From positions 620,001-684,000 of the forward strand of contig NZ_CP023994.1 of assembly GCF_003194085.1 (NCBI RefSeq): a stretch of DNA of 64,000 bases, given 5' to 3'. This DNA is from Aurantimicrobium photophilum. Lineage in GTDB: Bacteria > Actinomycetota > Actinomycetes > Actinomycetales > Microbacteriaceae. Below, piece by piece: positions 46,893 to 56,134 of this stretch. The notes beneath the pieces are model-generated. The model saw nothing but the letters and a program-made list of their open reading frames with translations, was not told the DNA's origin and ran no database searches. The translations under genes were made by a program, and so were the position numbers. Within the stretch, counting starts at the first letter, position 1. Each line of letters starts with the position of its first letter.

Positions 46893-48077
46893 ATGAGCCG
46901 ACCAATCCGTGTGGTTTTCCTGGTCTTCTACTTTGAAGCCTGGGACGCCCTTGATGCCATTTATCGTGGCATGTTGGCTGATCCTCGTTTTGAACCCATG
47001 GTGGTGTCACTTCCGCGCAAGCTGACCGGGTATGACAAGTTTCGTGATGAGAAGAAGGTCAGTGCCTTTCTGGAGTCCCAAGGAATTGAGCACGAAAGAT
47101 TTAAGTTCAAAAAAAGCAAAGATGGCCTTGCACGTCTCAAAGAACTCGCACCCGATTATGTGTTCTTGAACTACCCCTGGCAGCGCAACTACAAAAAGAA
47201 CTACCAGATAGAGAAGCTGGTCGAGTTCACCAAGGTTTGTTACGTGCCCTACTTCTCCACTTCGCTCGTGCAAGAACCGGGGGAGTCGGGAGTTGCCCCG
47301 CATCAATACACGCAGCCCACTCACCAACTGGCACACATGGTATTTCTCCAAGATGCCGACACTAAGGCAGCTTTTGATGCCAACGGCCGAGCCGATCATT
47401 CTTTCCTGACAGGCACACCCAAGATTGATGCACTGATGGCGGCTAAAACAGATGTGCCTTCCATATGGCCCATTGTTCGCGAGCTGCCAGGTGGAAAAGA
47501 ACCATTCAAACTGCTGTGGGCACCACATCACAGCTATGCCGATCGTTGGTTGAACTTTGGACACTTCAACGACCAGCGCGAACCCATGCTTGCTTTTGCC
47601 CAACAGCATCCTGAGATGGACATCGTGTTCCGTCCGCACCCGTTCCTCTTTGGCACGATGACGGACCGAGAAGTCATGACTCAAGAGGAAGTCGATGACT
47701 GGCGTGCACGATGGGATGCGTTGCCCAACACCTTCACTGATCTCGGAGCACCGCTCACCTCGATACTTCTCGGTTCAGATGCACTGTTAACAGACGGTGT
47801 CTCTTTCCTTGCGGAGTATCCGCTGGTGACGGGCAAACCTGCCATCTTCTGGGAGAAGAGCGTGCACTGGGACTTCTCTCCTTTAGGGAATATTGCTGCT
47901 GCCTCCACCGTTACCGTTCATACGATGGCTGAGGTTGAAGGGGCAATCGCGCAAGCCCAGGAAGGAACACTGCCAGATCGCAGTGCCGAGATTGCTGCAC
48001 TCGTGAAGGCCGTTCGGCCCCAACCCGCATCAGCAGCCCAGACCATCATCGAACTCGTCGCAAAGGATTTCTCATGA
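46893..48077 (+). CDS. CDP-glycerol glycerophosphotransferase-like protein
   Basis: Resembles the C-terminal GT-B catalytic region of teichoic-acid-type poly(glycerol/ribitol phosphate) polymerases. Typical features are HSFLTGTPKIDAL, LLWAPHHSYADRWLNFG, DIVFRPHPFLF and the acceptor-side SDALLTDGVSFLAEYPLVTG with KPAIFW. The length is 394 residues and there is no signal peptide or membrane helix. It stands alone behind uppS, with no other cell-wall-polymer genes nearby, so the product polymer is unknown. It overlaps the next gene by four bases. Confidence 0.72.
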   Translation: MSRPIRVVFLVFYFEAWDALDAIYRGMLADPRFEPMVVSLPRKLTGYDKFRDEKKVSAFLESQGIEHERFKFKKSKDGLARLKELAPDYVFLNYPWQRNYKKNYQIEKLVEFTKVCYVPYFSTSLVQEPGESGVAPHQYTQPTHQLAHMVFLQDADTKAAFDANGRADHSFLTGTPKIDALMAAKTDVPSIWPIVRELPGGKEPFKLLWAPHHSYADRWLNFGHFNDQREPMLAFAQQHPEMDIVFRPHPFLFGTMTDREVMTQEEVDDWRARWDALPNTFTDLGAPLTSILLGSDALLTDGVSFLAEYPLVTGKPAIFWEKSVHWDFSPLGNIAAASTVTVHTMAEVEGAIAQAQEGTLPDRSAEIAALVKAVRPQPASAAQTIIELVAKDFS

Positions 48078-48721
48078 CCACCGCACCCATCAAGGTTGAT
48101 ATTTGGTCTGACGTGCAGTGCCCATGGTGTTACATCGGCAAGCGCAAGTTCGAAAAGGGTGCAGAGCTCTATGGCCGTCCCGTCGAGATCGAGTACCACT
48201 CCTTTGAGCTAGCGCCAGATACTCCCGTGGACTACGAAGGTGATCCTGTTCAATACCTCAGTGAACGCAAGGGCATTCCGGTGGAACAGGTGCACCAGAT
48301 GCTTGAGCGCGTGACCGGCATTGCCGAGAGTGTGGGTTTGAACTACAACTACGACGCTGTGCACCAAACCAATACCATCAAGGCTCATGAACTTCTGCAC
48401 TATGCCAAGGCTCAGGGCAAGCAGCTCGAAATGAAGGAACGCCTGCTCAAGGCCTATTTCATTGACGGTGAGCATGTGGGAAAGAGTGAAAACCTCGCCA
48501 AACTTGCTGCAGAAATTGGCCTCGATGAGGCAGATGTGCTGCGTTCTCTCAACGATGAAGAGTACCTCGCAGCAGTGAAGGCTGACATGGCTCAGGCGCA
48601 GGCCTATGGCATCAATGGGGTTCCGTTCTATGTCATCGATGGCAAATACGGCATCTCTGGTGCACAGGATTCAGCAACCTTTGCTGCAGCACTTACAGAA
48701 GCTGCAGAAAACAGGGAGTAA
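48074..48721 (+). CDS. DsbA-family / FrnE-like thiol oxidoreductase
   Basis: Cytoplasmic thioredoxin-fold protein of the FrnE/DsbA group. The active site CPWC is in WSDVQCPWCYIGKRKFEKG near residue 15-18; the inserted helical domain and the cis-Pro region GINGVPFYVIDGKYGISGAQ follow. Length is 215 residues, without a signal peptide. The family includes disulfide isomerases and oxidoreductases of unclear substrate. It overlaps the upstream gene (ATGA). Confidence 0.88.
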   Translation: MTTAPIKVDIWSDVQCPWCYIGKRKFEKGAELYGRPVEIEYHSFELAPDTPVDYEGDPVQYLSERKGIPVEQVHQMLERVTGIAESVGLNYNYDAVHQTNTIKAHELLHYAKAQGKQLEMKERLLKAYFIDGEHVGKSENLAKLAAEIGLDEADVLRSLNDEEYLAAVKADMAQAQAYGINGVPFYVIDGKYGISGAQDSATFAAALTEAAENRE

Positions 48722-48781
48722 CTCTCCTTTTTTCGCTACAGTCCCAGCTCACAACGTGGGATACTTGAAACACAGGAGCGA

Positions 48782-49966
48782 ATGACGATGACGAGTGTGA
48801 AGACAGGTGCCCGGGCGGGCAATTTGAACATTGGGCCGATTCAGGCCGAAGTTCCTGTCGTACTCGCACCCATGGCAGGTATTACCAACATGGCCTACCG
48901 TCGCCTCTGCCGTGAGCAAGGCTCCGGAATCTTCGTCTCCGAGATGATTACCTCGCGTGCACTTGTCGAGCGCACGCCTGGTTCCATGCACTTGATCCAG
49001 ACTCACCCCAGTGAAGAAGTGCGCTCGATTCAGCTCTACGGTGTGGCACCCAAGACGGTGCGTGAAGCCGTCACCATGCTCGTGGCAGAGAACCGTGCTG
49101 ACCACATCGACCTGAACTTTGGTTGTCCGGTGCCCAAGGTCACCCGCAAGGGTGGCGGTTCTGCACTGCCATGGAAGAAGGATCTCTTTCGAGAGATTGT
49201 CGAAGAAGCCGTCAAAGCTGCTGGTGACGTTCCCCTCACCATCAAGATGCGTAAAGGCATTGACGCTGACCACCTCACCTTCATTGAGGCGGGTAAAGCT
49301 GCTGAGGGTGCCGGTGTAGCGGCCATTGCACTACATGGTCGCACTGCCGCCGAGTTCTACTCCGGTCACGCTGACTGGAACGCGATCGGTGAGCTCAAGC
49401 AAGCCATTACGAGTGTTCCCGTTCTGGGCAATGGTGACATCTGGTCAGCTGAAGATGCGATTCGCATGATGGAGCAGACCGATTGCGACGGCGTTGTGGT
49501 GGGGCGCGGATGTTTAGGACGCCCGTGGCTCTTCGCCGAATTGGACGCTGCGTTCCGCGAGCGTGCTGGTTTACAAGAACCCGGCAACCGGGTTGAACCG
49601 ACCTTGGGTTATGTCGCAGCGACGCTGCGTCGTCACCTTGAGTTGTTGATTGAATTCTTTGACACCGAAGAACATGCGTGCCGAGACATTCGTAAGCACA
49701 TGGCCTGGTACTTCAAGGGTTATCCCGTTGGGGGAGACGTCCGCTCTCAGCTGGCTCAGGTGACGAGCCTGCAGCACTTGGACGACCTTCTTGGGCAGCT
49801 TGACTGGTCTGTTCCTTACCCGGGCGCTGATGCTGAAGGTCAGCGTGGTCGTCAGGGCACGCCCAAGCGTCCGTCTCTACCCGATCGTTGGCTTGAATCC
49901 CAAGCTCTCAGTGATGCTGAGAAGGCAGTTGTTGCCCACGCTGAAATCGATGCGAGTGGTGGCTAA
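48782..49966 (+). CDS. tRNA-dihydrouridine synthase (Dus)
   Basis: FMN enzyme that reduces uridines in the tRNA D loop. TIM-barrel motifs: LAPMAGITNMAYRRLCRE, NFGCPVPKVTRKGGGSAL with the catalytic Cys, KMRKGIDADHLTF, LHGRTAAEFYSG, GNGDIWSAEDA and GVVVGRGCLGRPWLF; a C-terminal helical domain with HMAWYFKGYP follows. It is DusB-like, but the subgroup is not certain. Length is 394 residues. AGGAG precedes the ATG. It is coupled to dgt (TAATG). Confidence 0.93.
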   Translation: MTMTSVKTGARAGNLNIGPIQAEVPVVLAPMAGITNMAYRRLCREQGSGIFVSEMITSRALVERTPGSMHLIQTHPSEEVRSIQLYGVAPKTVREAVTMLVAENRADHIDLNFGCPVPKVTRKGGGSALPWKKDLFREIVEEAVKAAGDVPLTIKMRKGIDADHLTFIEAGKAAEGAGVAAIALHGRTAAEFYSGHADWNAIGELKQAITSVPVLGNGDIWSAEDAIRMMEQTDCDGVVVGRGCLGRPWLFAELDAAFRERAGLQEPGNRVEPTLGYVAATLRRHLELLIEFFDTEEHACRDIRKHMAWYFKGYPVGGDVRSQLAQVTSLQHLDDLLGQLDWSVPYPGADAEGQRGRQGTPKRPSLPDRWLESQALSDAEKAVVAHAEIDASGG

Positions 49967-51273
49967 TGTCTGATCACATTCATGAAACTGCCTCTATTCC
50001 GGTGATTACTCCCGGCTATTCAGAGTTCGATGCTGAGCGCATGCTCGAAGAGACTCACTCGTCACGTCGTTCCGACTTTGCCCGTGATCGTGCTCGGCTC
50101 TTGCACTCCAGTGCTCTACGTCGTCTTTCTGCCAAGACTCAGGTCCTCAGTCCCACAGCAGGTCTCGACTTCGCCCGTAATCGTCTGACACACTCACTCG
50201 AGGTTGCCCAAGTGGGCCGTGAGATTGCCGGGCGTCTGCGCCTCGACCCAGATGTGGTCGACACCGCCAGCCTCGCTCATGACATTGGCCACCCGCCCTT
50301 TGGTCACAACGGTGAGAAGGCACTCAACACCTGGTGTGCAGACATCGGCGGCTTTGAAGGCAATGCGCAGACTTTGCGTTTGCTTACTCGCCTGGAGCCC
50401 AAGGTATTTGGAACCAACGGTCGCAGCTTTGGCCTGAACTTGACCCGCGCCAGCCTGGATGCCAGCACAAAGTATCCCTGGCCAGAACAGCAAGCTGTCA
50501 TTGATCCAACAGGCCGTGCCAAGTTTGGCTTCTATGCCGATGATTTCGATGTCTTCGAATGGATGCGCCAAGGCGCACCAGATCGCCAGCGCTGCATTGA
50601 AGCACAGGTCATGGACCTCAGCGATGACATTGCCTACTCTGTTCACGACTTTGAAGATGCCATCTTCAACGGTTACGTGGACGCAGGGGAACTCGGTGCC
50701 CGGGTCAATCACGATGAGCTCGTGGACTCCATGTTTGAGTGGATTGGTGGTGAGTTCACCCACGATGAACTCATTGCTGCCTTTGATCGACTCGACAACC
50801 TCGATGTCTGGGTCGACACCTGGGATGGTTCGCGCATTGCTCAGGCGAAGCTGAAGAACCTCACCAGCCAGCTCATTGGTCGTTTTGCTCACGCAGCAGT
50901 TCACGCCACCCGTGAAGCACACCCCCAGCAGAACCTGGTTCGCTTTGGTGGCAACGTCATTGTTCCTGCCGAAGTTCGGGCAGAGATTGCTGTGCTCAAG
51001 GGAATTGTTGCGGCGTTTGTGATGACCACGAACTCGCGTCAGCCTGTCTATACCCAGCAGCGTGAAGTCCTCACGGATCTGTGTAATACCTTGTTTGAAC
51101 AAGGGCCTGACGTACTGGATCGTCACTTTGCAGATGACTGGAACCACACCACGGATGAAGCGGTTCGTCGCCGCATTGTCATTGACCAGGTTGCAAGCCT
51201 GACCGATCAATCGGCATTTGCGTGGCATAACCGCCTCTGTGGTGGCAATAACTCTGCGCAGGTGATTGTCTAG
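49966..51273 (+). CDS. dgt: dNTP triphosphohydrolase (dGTPase-like)
   Basis: HD-domain phosphohydrolase that removes triphosphate from deoxynucleotides. The HD motif SLAHDIGHPPFGHNGEKAL is clear; downstream QVMDLSDDIAYSVHDFED carries the second metal-binding Asp. N-terminal RSDFARDRARLLHSSALRRL is also typical. Length is 435 residues. It shares a base with the dnaG start; dus-dgt-dnaG is a common actinobacterial run. Confidence 0.94.
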   Translation: MSDHIHETASIPVITPGYSEFDAERMLEETHSSRRSDFARDRARLLHSSALRRLSAKTQVLSPTAGLDFARNRLTHSLEVAQVGREIAGRLRLDPDVVDTASLAHDIGHPPFGHNGEKALNTWCADIGGFEGNAQTLRLLTRLEPKVFGTNGRSFGLNLTRASLDASTKYPWPEQQAVIDPTGRAKFGFYADDFDVFEWMRQGAPDRQRCIEAQVMDLSDDIAYSVHDFEDAIFNGYVDAGELGARVNHDELVDSMFEWIGGEFTHDELIAAFDRLDNLDVWVDTWDGSRIAQAKLKNLTSQLIGRFAHAAVHATREAHPQQNLVRFGGNVIVPAEVRAEIAVLKGIVAAFVMTTNSRQPVYTQQREVLTDLCNTLFEQGPDVLDRHFADDWNHTTDEAVRRRIVIDQVASLTDQSAFAWHNRLCGGNNSAQVIV

Positions 51274-53189
51274 TGGCCGGCCGTATTCGCCAAGCAGACG
51301 TGGAAGAGCTCAAGCAGCGCGTAAATATTGCTGATGTCATTGGTGACTACGTCACCTTGAAGAGTGCGGGTGTTGGCTCAATGAAGGGGCTTTGTCCTTT
51401 CCACGATGAGCGCTCTCCGAGTTTTCATGTTCGACCCACCGTGGGCTACTTCCACTGCTTTGGGTGTGGTGAATCAGGTGACGTTTACACCTTTGTTCAG
51501 AAGATGGATCACCTCAGCTTCACGGAGTCGATTGAACGGCTTGCCCAGCGCATCAACTTTGAACTCCACTACGAAGAAGGCTCTGGCAAGCCCAATGAGT
51601 CGGGGAACCGTTCACGTATTCTGGCAGCCAACACAGCAGCAGCTGAATTCTTTGTGGCACAGCTGGCCACCCCTGGAGCTGCCGAGGGGCGCAAATTCCT
51701 CGGTGAGCGAGGCTTCGACAAAGCAGCTGCGGAGCACTTCGGTATTGGCTATGCGCCTAAGGCATGGAACGAACTTCGTGACCACCTCAAGACCAAGGGT
51801 TTCACTGAAGAAGAACAGCTCCAGGCAGGTCTGCTCTCACAGGGTGACAAAGGTGTCTATGACCGCTTCCGCGGTCGTGTGATTTGGCCCATTCGAGATG
51901 TGACCGGACAGACCATTGGGTTTGGTGCGCGCAAGTTGTTTGACGACGACCAGGGTCCCAAATACCTCAACACTCCTGAGACACCGGTCTATCACAAACA
52001 GCAAGTGCTCTACGGGTTAGACCTTGCCAAGCGAGATGTTTCCAAAACCCGTCGCGTCGTAGTGGTCGAGGGTTACACCGACGTCATGGCTGCTCATCTC
52101 TCTGGTGTGACAACCGCGGTGGCGACCTGTGGCACCAGCTTTGGTGTGGAGCACATCAAACTCATTCGTCGCATCATGGGAGATGACTCGGGGCTCGGTG
52201 AAGTGATCTTCACCTTCGACCCCGATGCTGCCGGCCAGAAAGCCGCCATGCGTGCTTTTGCGGAAGAACAGCGCTTTGCAGCGCAAACATTTGTTGCTGT
52301 TGCTCCAGAAGGTCTTGACCCCTGTGATCTGCGTTTGGCACGTGGAGAGCAAGCTGTGCGTGACCTCATGGATGCCAAGGTGCCCATGTTTGAGTTCGTC
52401 ATTCGTCAGATGCTGAAGAACTACAACCTCGACACCGTCGAAGGTCGTGTTGCCGCACTGCGTGAAGCAGCACCAGTGGTGGCAGATATTCGTGACTCTG
52501 CGCTTCGCCCTGGTTACACCCGCGAATTAGCTCGACTGACCGGCGTGGATGTTTCAGAGGCGCAGGTGGCAGTTTCTAACGCAGTGAAGGCATCTCGCTC
52601 CAAAGGCATGCAAACCACTTCAGAAGGGGCTAGACAAGGCTATGCAGGCCCTGCCACAGCCCGTCCAGCAGGTGCACCAGCAGATATTGCGGGGGAAGCA
52701 GTTGCTGAACCTGAAGGTCCACGGGTATTTGAGCTGAAGAATGATCCATCCACCCGTCTTGAGCGTGACGCCATGATGGCGCTCATTCAATACCCAGAAT
52801 TAGTAGGTCTAGAACTCGCGGCAGATGCCGTTCAATCCGCCATTATGGATGCCAACCTCGCCACTGTTCGTGACGCAATTGGTGCGAATGTGAATGAACT
52901 GGGTGGAGAAACCTGGCTCGATCGCATCCAGAATGATCTGCCTCACGATTTCAAGCCCTTAGTTACCCAGTTAGCTGTAGCACCTCTGCCGCAGAAAAAT
53001 GCTGAGCAGACCCAGTCCTACTGCCGTGGTGTGGTGATTTCACTGATTGAACGGGACCTCGTTCGACGAAAGTCTGAGCTCGTGGGTCGCCTCCAGCGCA
53101 CCAGCGTTGATCAGGGTGAAGTCAGCCGTGAAATCCAGCGCGAACTTCTCGAGCTGGAGACAAAGCGCCGTTCACTGCGCGAGGATTAG
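51273..53189 (+). CDS. dnaG: DNA primase DnaG
   Basis: Synthesises RNA primers for chromosomal replication. The N-terminal CHC2 zinc finger is CPFHDERSPSFHV then HCFGCGESGD; the catalytic core contains FGARKLFDDDQGPKYLNT, the TOPRIM motif VVVEGYTDVMAAHLSG, and FTFDPDAAGQKA. A C-terminal helical DnaB-interaction region follows a variable linker near residue 450-480. Length is 638 residues. The start is GTG, overlapping the dgt stop. It is the host primase, distinct from the PrimPol of the element at 60-61 kb. Confidence 0.97.
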   Translation: MAGRIRQADVEELKQRVNIADVIGDYVTLKSAGVGSMKGLCPFHDERSPSFHVRPTVGYFHCFGCGESGDVYTFVQKMDHLSFTESIERLAQRINFELHYEEGSGKPNESGNRSRILAANTAAAEFFVAQLATPGAAEGRKFLGERGFDKAAAEHFGIGYAPKAWNELRDHLKTKGFTEEEQLQAGLLSQGDKGVYDRFRGRVIWPIRDVTGQTIGFGARKLFDDDQGPKYLNTPETPVYHKQQVLYGLDLAKRDVSKTRRVVVVEGYTDVMAAHLSGVTTAVATCGTSFGVEHIKLIRRIMGDDSGLGEVIFTFDPDAAGQKAAMRAFAEEQRFAAQTFVAVAPEGLDPCDLRLARGEQAVRDLMDAKVPMFEFVIRQMLKNYNLDTVEGRVAALREAAPVVADIRDSALRPGYTRELARLTGVDVSEAQVAVSNAVKASRSKGMQTTSEGARQGYAGPATARPAGAPADIAGEAVAEPEGPRVFELKNDPSTRLERDAMMALIQYPELVGLELAADAVQSAIMDANLATVRDAIGANVNELGGETWLDRIQNDLPHDFKPLVTQLAVAPLPQKNAEQTQSYCRGVVISLIERDLVRRKSELVGRLQRTSVDQGEVSREIQRELLELETKRRSLRED

Positions 53190-53192
53190 TCC

Positions 53193-54236
53193 ATGAAGAT
53201 TCGTCAGAAAGACTGCGTGTGTGAGGTTCCTCAACACGTTGCTGTCTTGGGTGATGAAACAACATCGGCTGCTGCACCTCGGGTTGAATCTGGCCCTATT
53301 GCAGTCCTGCCTGAAAACCATGACGACAACACCATTGGTGGAAGTCAGGTTTTCCGTGATGCCGTCATTGAGGCTGGGGGAGACCTTCAGCCTTTGGGTC
53401 CGGATACTCGAGGGTTGGTTTGGCTTTCCTATACAAAGTCTTCTGAACTTGGTGAGGTGCTCGCAGCGAACCCTCATCTGACCTGGGTGCAATTGCCTTG
53501 GGCTGGCGTTGATGCCTATGCGCAAGTGCTCAGTGAACTCTCACGCCCTGGTTTAGTTTTCACCAGCGCCAAAGGTTCCTACGCCCAGCCCGTGGCAGAG
53601 CATGCCTTTGGCATGATCTTTGCGCTGTTGAGACTCTTCCCTCGCCGTATTCGTGCCACCAGTTGGGATGCTGAACCCAAGGGCATATCTCTCTTCAACA
53701 AGAACGTCGTCATCATTGGTGCTGGCGGTATTGCGAGGGAACTCATTCGCCAACTAGAACCTTTCAACACCCACATCACGGTCGTGCGACGCTCGGCAGG
53801 CCAGGTTCCTGGCGCTGCCAGTACAGTCACAACCAACCGCTTGCACAAGGTCCTGCCCACCGCCGATGTGGTTGTCGTTGCTGCCGCGCTCACAGGGGAG
53901 ACCACGCACCTCATTGGTGCAGAAGAACTTGCCTTGATGAAACCCACTGCAGTGTTAGTCAACATTGCTCGAGGTCCACTGGTGGATCCTGATGCTCTTG
54001 TTGAGGCATTGAACGCAGAAAAGATTTATGGCGCAGCCATGGATGTGACACAACCAGAGCCTTTGCCCGATGGTCACCCGTTGTGGACGGCAAAGAATGT
54101 GTTGATCACGCCACACATGGCAGATACGCCAGATATGACCGCACCTTTGCTGGCAGAACGCATCTCTCGCAACGTTGCGGCGTTCATTGCCGGGGAGCAG
54201 TTCACCGGTGTTGTGGACACCGAAGCCGGCTACTAG
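53193..54236 (+). CDS. D-isomer-specific 2-hydroxyacid dehydrogenase
   Basis: NAD-dependent 2-hydroxyacid dehydrogenase family protein. The Rossmann loop is VVIIGAGGIARELIRQL; the substrate/cofactor motifs LVNIARGPLVDPDALVEAL, MDVTQPEPLPDGHPLW and LITPHMADTP hold the catalytic Arg, Glu and His. Length is 347 residues. The substrate is unknown; the closest well-known members act on glyoxylate, hydroxypyruvate or D-lactate-like acids. It follows dnaG by three bases and may be cotranscribed. Confidence 0.87.
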   Translation: MKIRQKDCVCEVPQHVAVLGDETTSAAAPRVESGPIAVLPENHDDNTIGGSQVFRDAVIEAGGDLQPLGPDTRGLVWLSYTKSSELGEVLAANPHLTWVQLPWAGVDAYAQVLSELSRPGLVFTSAKGSYAQPVAEHAFGMIFALLRLFPRRIRATSWDAEPKGISLFNKNVVIIGAGGIARELIRQLEPFNTHITVVRRSAGQVPGAASTVTTNRLHKVLPTADVVVVAAALTGETTHLIGAEELALMKPTAVLVNIARGPLVDPDALVEALNAEKIYGAAMDVTQPEPLPDGHPLWTAKNVLITPHMADTPDMTAPLLAERISRNVAAFIAGEQFTGVVDTEAGY

Positions 54237-54279
54237 AGAGCCTGTCTCGTGTGCGGTTTTTGCACCGTCTCATTTGGGG

Positions 54280-54285
54280 TAATAT
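54280..54285 (+). promoter_or_regulatory. TAATAT -10 element for tRNA-Asn
   Basis: TAATAT lies 18 bases before the first base of tRNA-Asn, which places a start site a few bases upstream of the mature 5' end. The -35 region is not clear (TTTTTG lies 17 bases upstream). Confidence 0.5.
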
Positions 54286-54303
54286 AAAAACGCCTAAAAG
54301 CAA

Positions 54304-54376
54304 TCCCCGATAGCTCAATTGGCAGAGCAACGCACTGTTAATGCGTAGGTTCATGGTTCGAGTCCATGTCGGGGAG
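54304..54376 (+). tRNA. tRNA-Asn (anticodon GTT)
   Basis: Cloverleaf of 73 bases: acceptor stem TCCCCGA with TCGGGGA, D stem GCTC/GAGC, anticodon stem-loop with GTT in CTGTTAA, T arm GGTTCGAGTCC, and discriminator G. The 3' CCA is not encoded. A strong terminator follows five bases later. Confidence 0.97.
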
Positions 54377-54380
54377 CGAA

Positions 54381-54411
54381 GCCCCTGGTCCTTCACGACC
54401 AGGGGCTTTTT
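54381..54411 (+). terminator. Intrinsic terminator after tRNA-Asn
   Basis: The perfect 10-bp stem GCCCCTGGTC (54381-54390) with GACCAGGGGC (54397-54406) and a six-base loop is followed by TTTTT. Confidence 0.93.
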
Positions 54412-54463
54412 ACTTGCCCTGCACTCTTCGGTAGCGTGGGGGTGTTCGTGTTGAGGAGGCGCC

Positions 54464-55234
54464 GTGGCTTTATCTGCTGCTGATAAGCGCGCCCTGCGAA
54501 CCGGTATCTCTGTCGGCATTGCCGTGGCCGCCTACGGTGTATCTTTTGGTGCACTGAGTGTTGCTGCCGGTCTCGACGTATGGCAGACGTGTTTCTTGTC
54601 TTTGGTGCTGTTCTCTGGCGGGTCACAGTTTGCCGTCATTGGCATCATTGCCTCGGGTGGTGCTGCAGCGGGAATTCCTGCAATCGCTTCCAGTACCTTC
54701 TTGGCATTGCGTAACGGCATCTATTCCATGCGTGTGGCACCGATTGTGGGGGATGGGCCTTGGTGGCGACGCCTCGTTGCGGCTCAGCTCACCATTGATG
54801 AATCCACTGCAGTTGCTATTGCTCAAGATGAGAAAAGTGCGCAGAAGGTTGGTTTCTGGACCACCGGTATCGCGATCTACATCGGCTGGAACCTCGCCAC
54901 TTTTGCCGGAGCATTGCTGGGCAATCTTGTCGGTGACGTTAATCAATTTGGTTTAGATGCCGTCGCGGCAGCTGCCTTTGTGGGATTGTTGTGGCCACGC
55001 CTCAAGCAGTTACAAGCTGCTGCGGTTGCCATGGTCGCAGCCGTGCTGGCAACGCTGTTGATTCCCTTCACGCCACCGGGCGTTCCTGTTCTGGCAGCAG
55101 CTGTTGTTGCGCTGGTATTTGGTTTGACCAACTGGCTACACCGCGAACCCGCAGCGCAGGTTCAACCAGATGATGCTTCCGAGCCGTTGGATACTCCTGG
55201 ATTCCATCCAGGGCATGAGGGGGCAACATCATGA
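54464..55234 (+). CDS. azlC: AzlC-family branched-chain amino acid exporter, large subunit
   Basis: Membrane protein of the AzlC/BrnF family, which with the small AzlD/BrnE subunit exports branched-chain amino acids and similar compounds. It has about seven or eight hydrophobic segments; recognisable motifs are GIAVAAYGVSFGALSVAAGL and VLFSGGSQFAVIG, with SMRVAPIVGDGPWWRR following. Length is 256 residues with a polar C-terminal tail. The GTG start follows GGAGGCGCC. It overlaps azlD by four bases (ATGA). Confidence 0.92.
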   Translation: MALSAADKRALRTGISVGIAVAAYGVSFGALSVAAGLDVWQTCFLSLVLFSGGSQFAVIGIIASGGAAAGIPAIASSTFLALRNGIYSMRVAPIVGDGPWWRRLVAAQLTIDESTAVAIAQDEKSAQKVGFWTTGIAIYIGWNLATFAGALLGNLVGDVNQFGLDAVAAAAFVGLLWPRLKQLQAAAVAMVAAVLATLLIPFTPPGVPVLAAAVVALVFGLTNWLHREPAAQVQPDDASEPLDTPGFHPGHEGATS

Positions 55235-55545
55235 CTCTCTGGTTAACCGTGATCATCGCCTCGGTACTCTCGTTCGCCGTGAAATACACCGGCTATCTCA
55301 TTCCACAAAGCATGCTGGAAAAGCCTAAGTTCACCCGTGTGACCAACCTGTTAACGGTTGCCATGCTTGCGGCACTTGTTGCTGTTCAGACGCTCGGATC
55401 TGGTCAAGCGATCGCGTTAGACGCCCGCATACCTGCGGTCATCCTGGCAGCCATCCTGTTCTCGTTCCGCGTGCCCTTTATCGTGGTGGTCGCGGTTGCC
55501 GGAATCGTGGCAGTGGTGCTGAGAAACCTCGGCTGGATGGCCTAG
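55231..55545 (+). CDS. azlD: AzlD-family small subunit of branched-chain amino acid exporter
   Basis: Membrane protein of 104 residues with four hydrophobic helices, typical of AzlD/BrnE; SFAVKYTGYLIPQSML and ARIPAVILAAILFSFRVPF fit the family. It is translationally coupled to azlC. Its stop codon TAG overlaps the stop codon of the convergent def gene within a single CTAG. Confidence 0.9.
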   Translation: MTLWLTVIIASVLSFAVKYTGYLIPQSMLEKPKFTRVTNLLTVAMLAALVAVQTLGSGQAIALDARIPAVILAAILFSFRVPFIVVVAVAGIVAVVLRNLGWMA

Positions 55546-56105
55546 TCCTCGAGGTTGTCAATGCCGGGCATCCAGGACTTACCGGGCTTACCCCAGCCGC
55601 GCTTGCGTTCAATCTTGGACGCCTGCTTGTTGAATTCGTAGTCCAGGCGGTCGGTGTAGAGGTAGCCGAGCAGATGGTCGTATTCGTGCTGGAAGATGCG
55701 GGCGAACCAACCGTCGCATTCGATCTCAAAAGGTTTTCCTTCGAGATCTACTGCGCGCAGCAAAGCTTTCTCGGCTCGCACGAGTGGGAAACGCTCCCCG
55801 GGAAAGGAGAGGCAACCCTCGTCATCGGCGTCGGTGGTGTCGCGAATTTCTACCGGAGAAATCAAGAGTGTGGGATTGATGGCCACACCACGTCGTGGTG
55901 TCCCATCGTCTTCGGGGTAGTCATAGACAAAAACCTGGAGGCCAACGCCCACCTGAGGAGCGGCCAATCCCACACCAGGAGCTTCATCCATGGTGTCGAA
56001 CATGTCTTGAACCAGGGTCCGAAGCTCGTCATCAAACGTGGTCACCGGCGCAGCGGGTTCGTGGAGGACGGGTTCACCTGAGATAACAATGGGGCGCACG
56101 GTCAT
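55542..56105 (-). CDS. def: Peptide deformylase
   Basis: Removes the N-formyl group from new proteins. The three metal/catalytic motifs are complete: GVGLAAPQVGV, EGCLSFPG with the Cys ligand, and FQHEYDHLLG (HExxH-type). Length is 187 residues. A TAGGCT hexamer six bases before the ATG on the minus strand suggests a leaderless transcript. Confidence 0.96.
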   Translation of the reverse strand: MTVRPIVISGEPVLHEPAAPVTTFDDELRTLVQDMFDTMDEAPGVGLAAPQVGVGLQVFVYDYPEDDGTPRRGVAINPTLLISPVEIRDTTDADDEGCLSFPGERFPLVRAEKALLRAVDLEGKPFEIECDGWFARIFQHEYDHLLGYLYTDRLDYEFNKQASKIERKRGWGKPGKSWMPGIDNLED

Positions 56106-56111
56106 GCCTCA

Positions 56112-56117
56112 AGCCTA
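56112..56117 (-). promoter_or_regulatory. TAGGCT -10 element, likely leaderless def promoter
   Basis: TAGGCT on the minus strand is six bases upstream of the def ATG; the spacer TGAGGC is only a weak ribosome-binding-site match. It shares a 42-bp gap with the divergent promoter of the DMT-type gene. Confidence 0.45.
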
Positions 56118-56134
56118 TTAGCAGCTTGGCAAGG

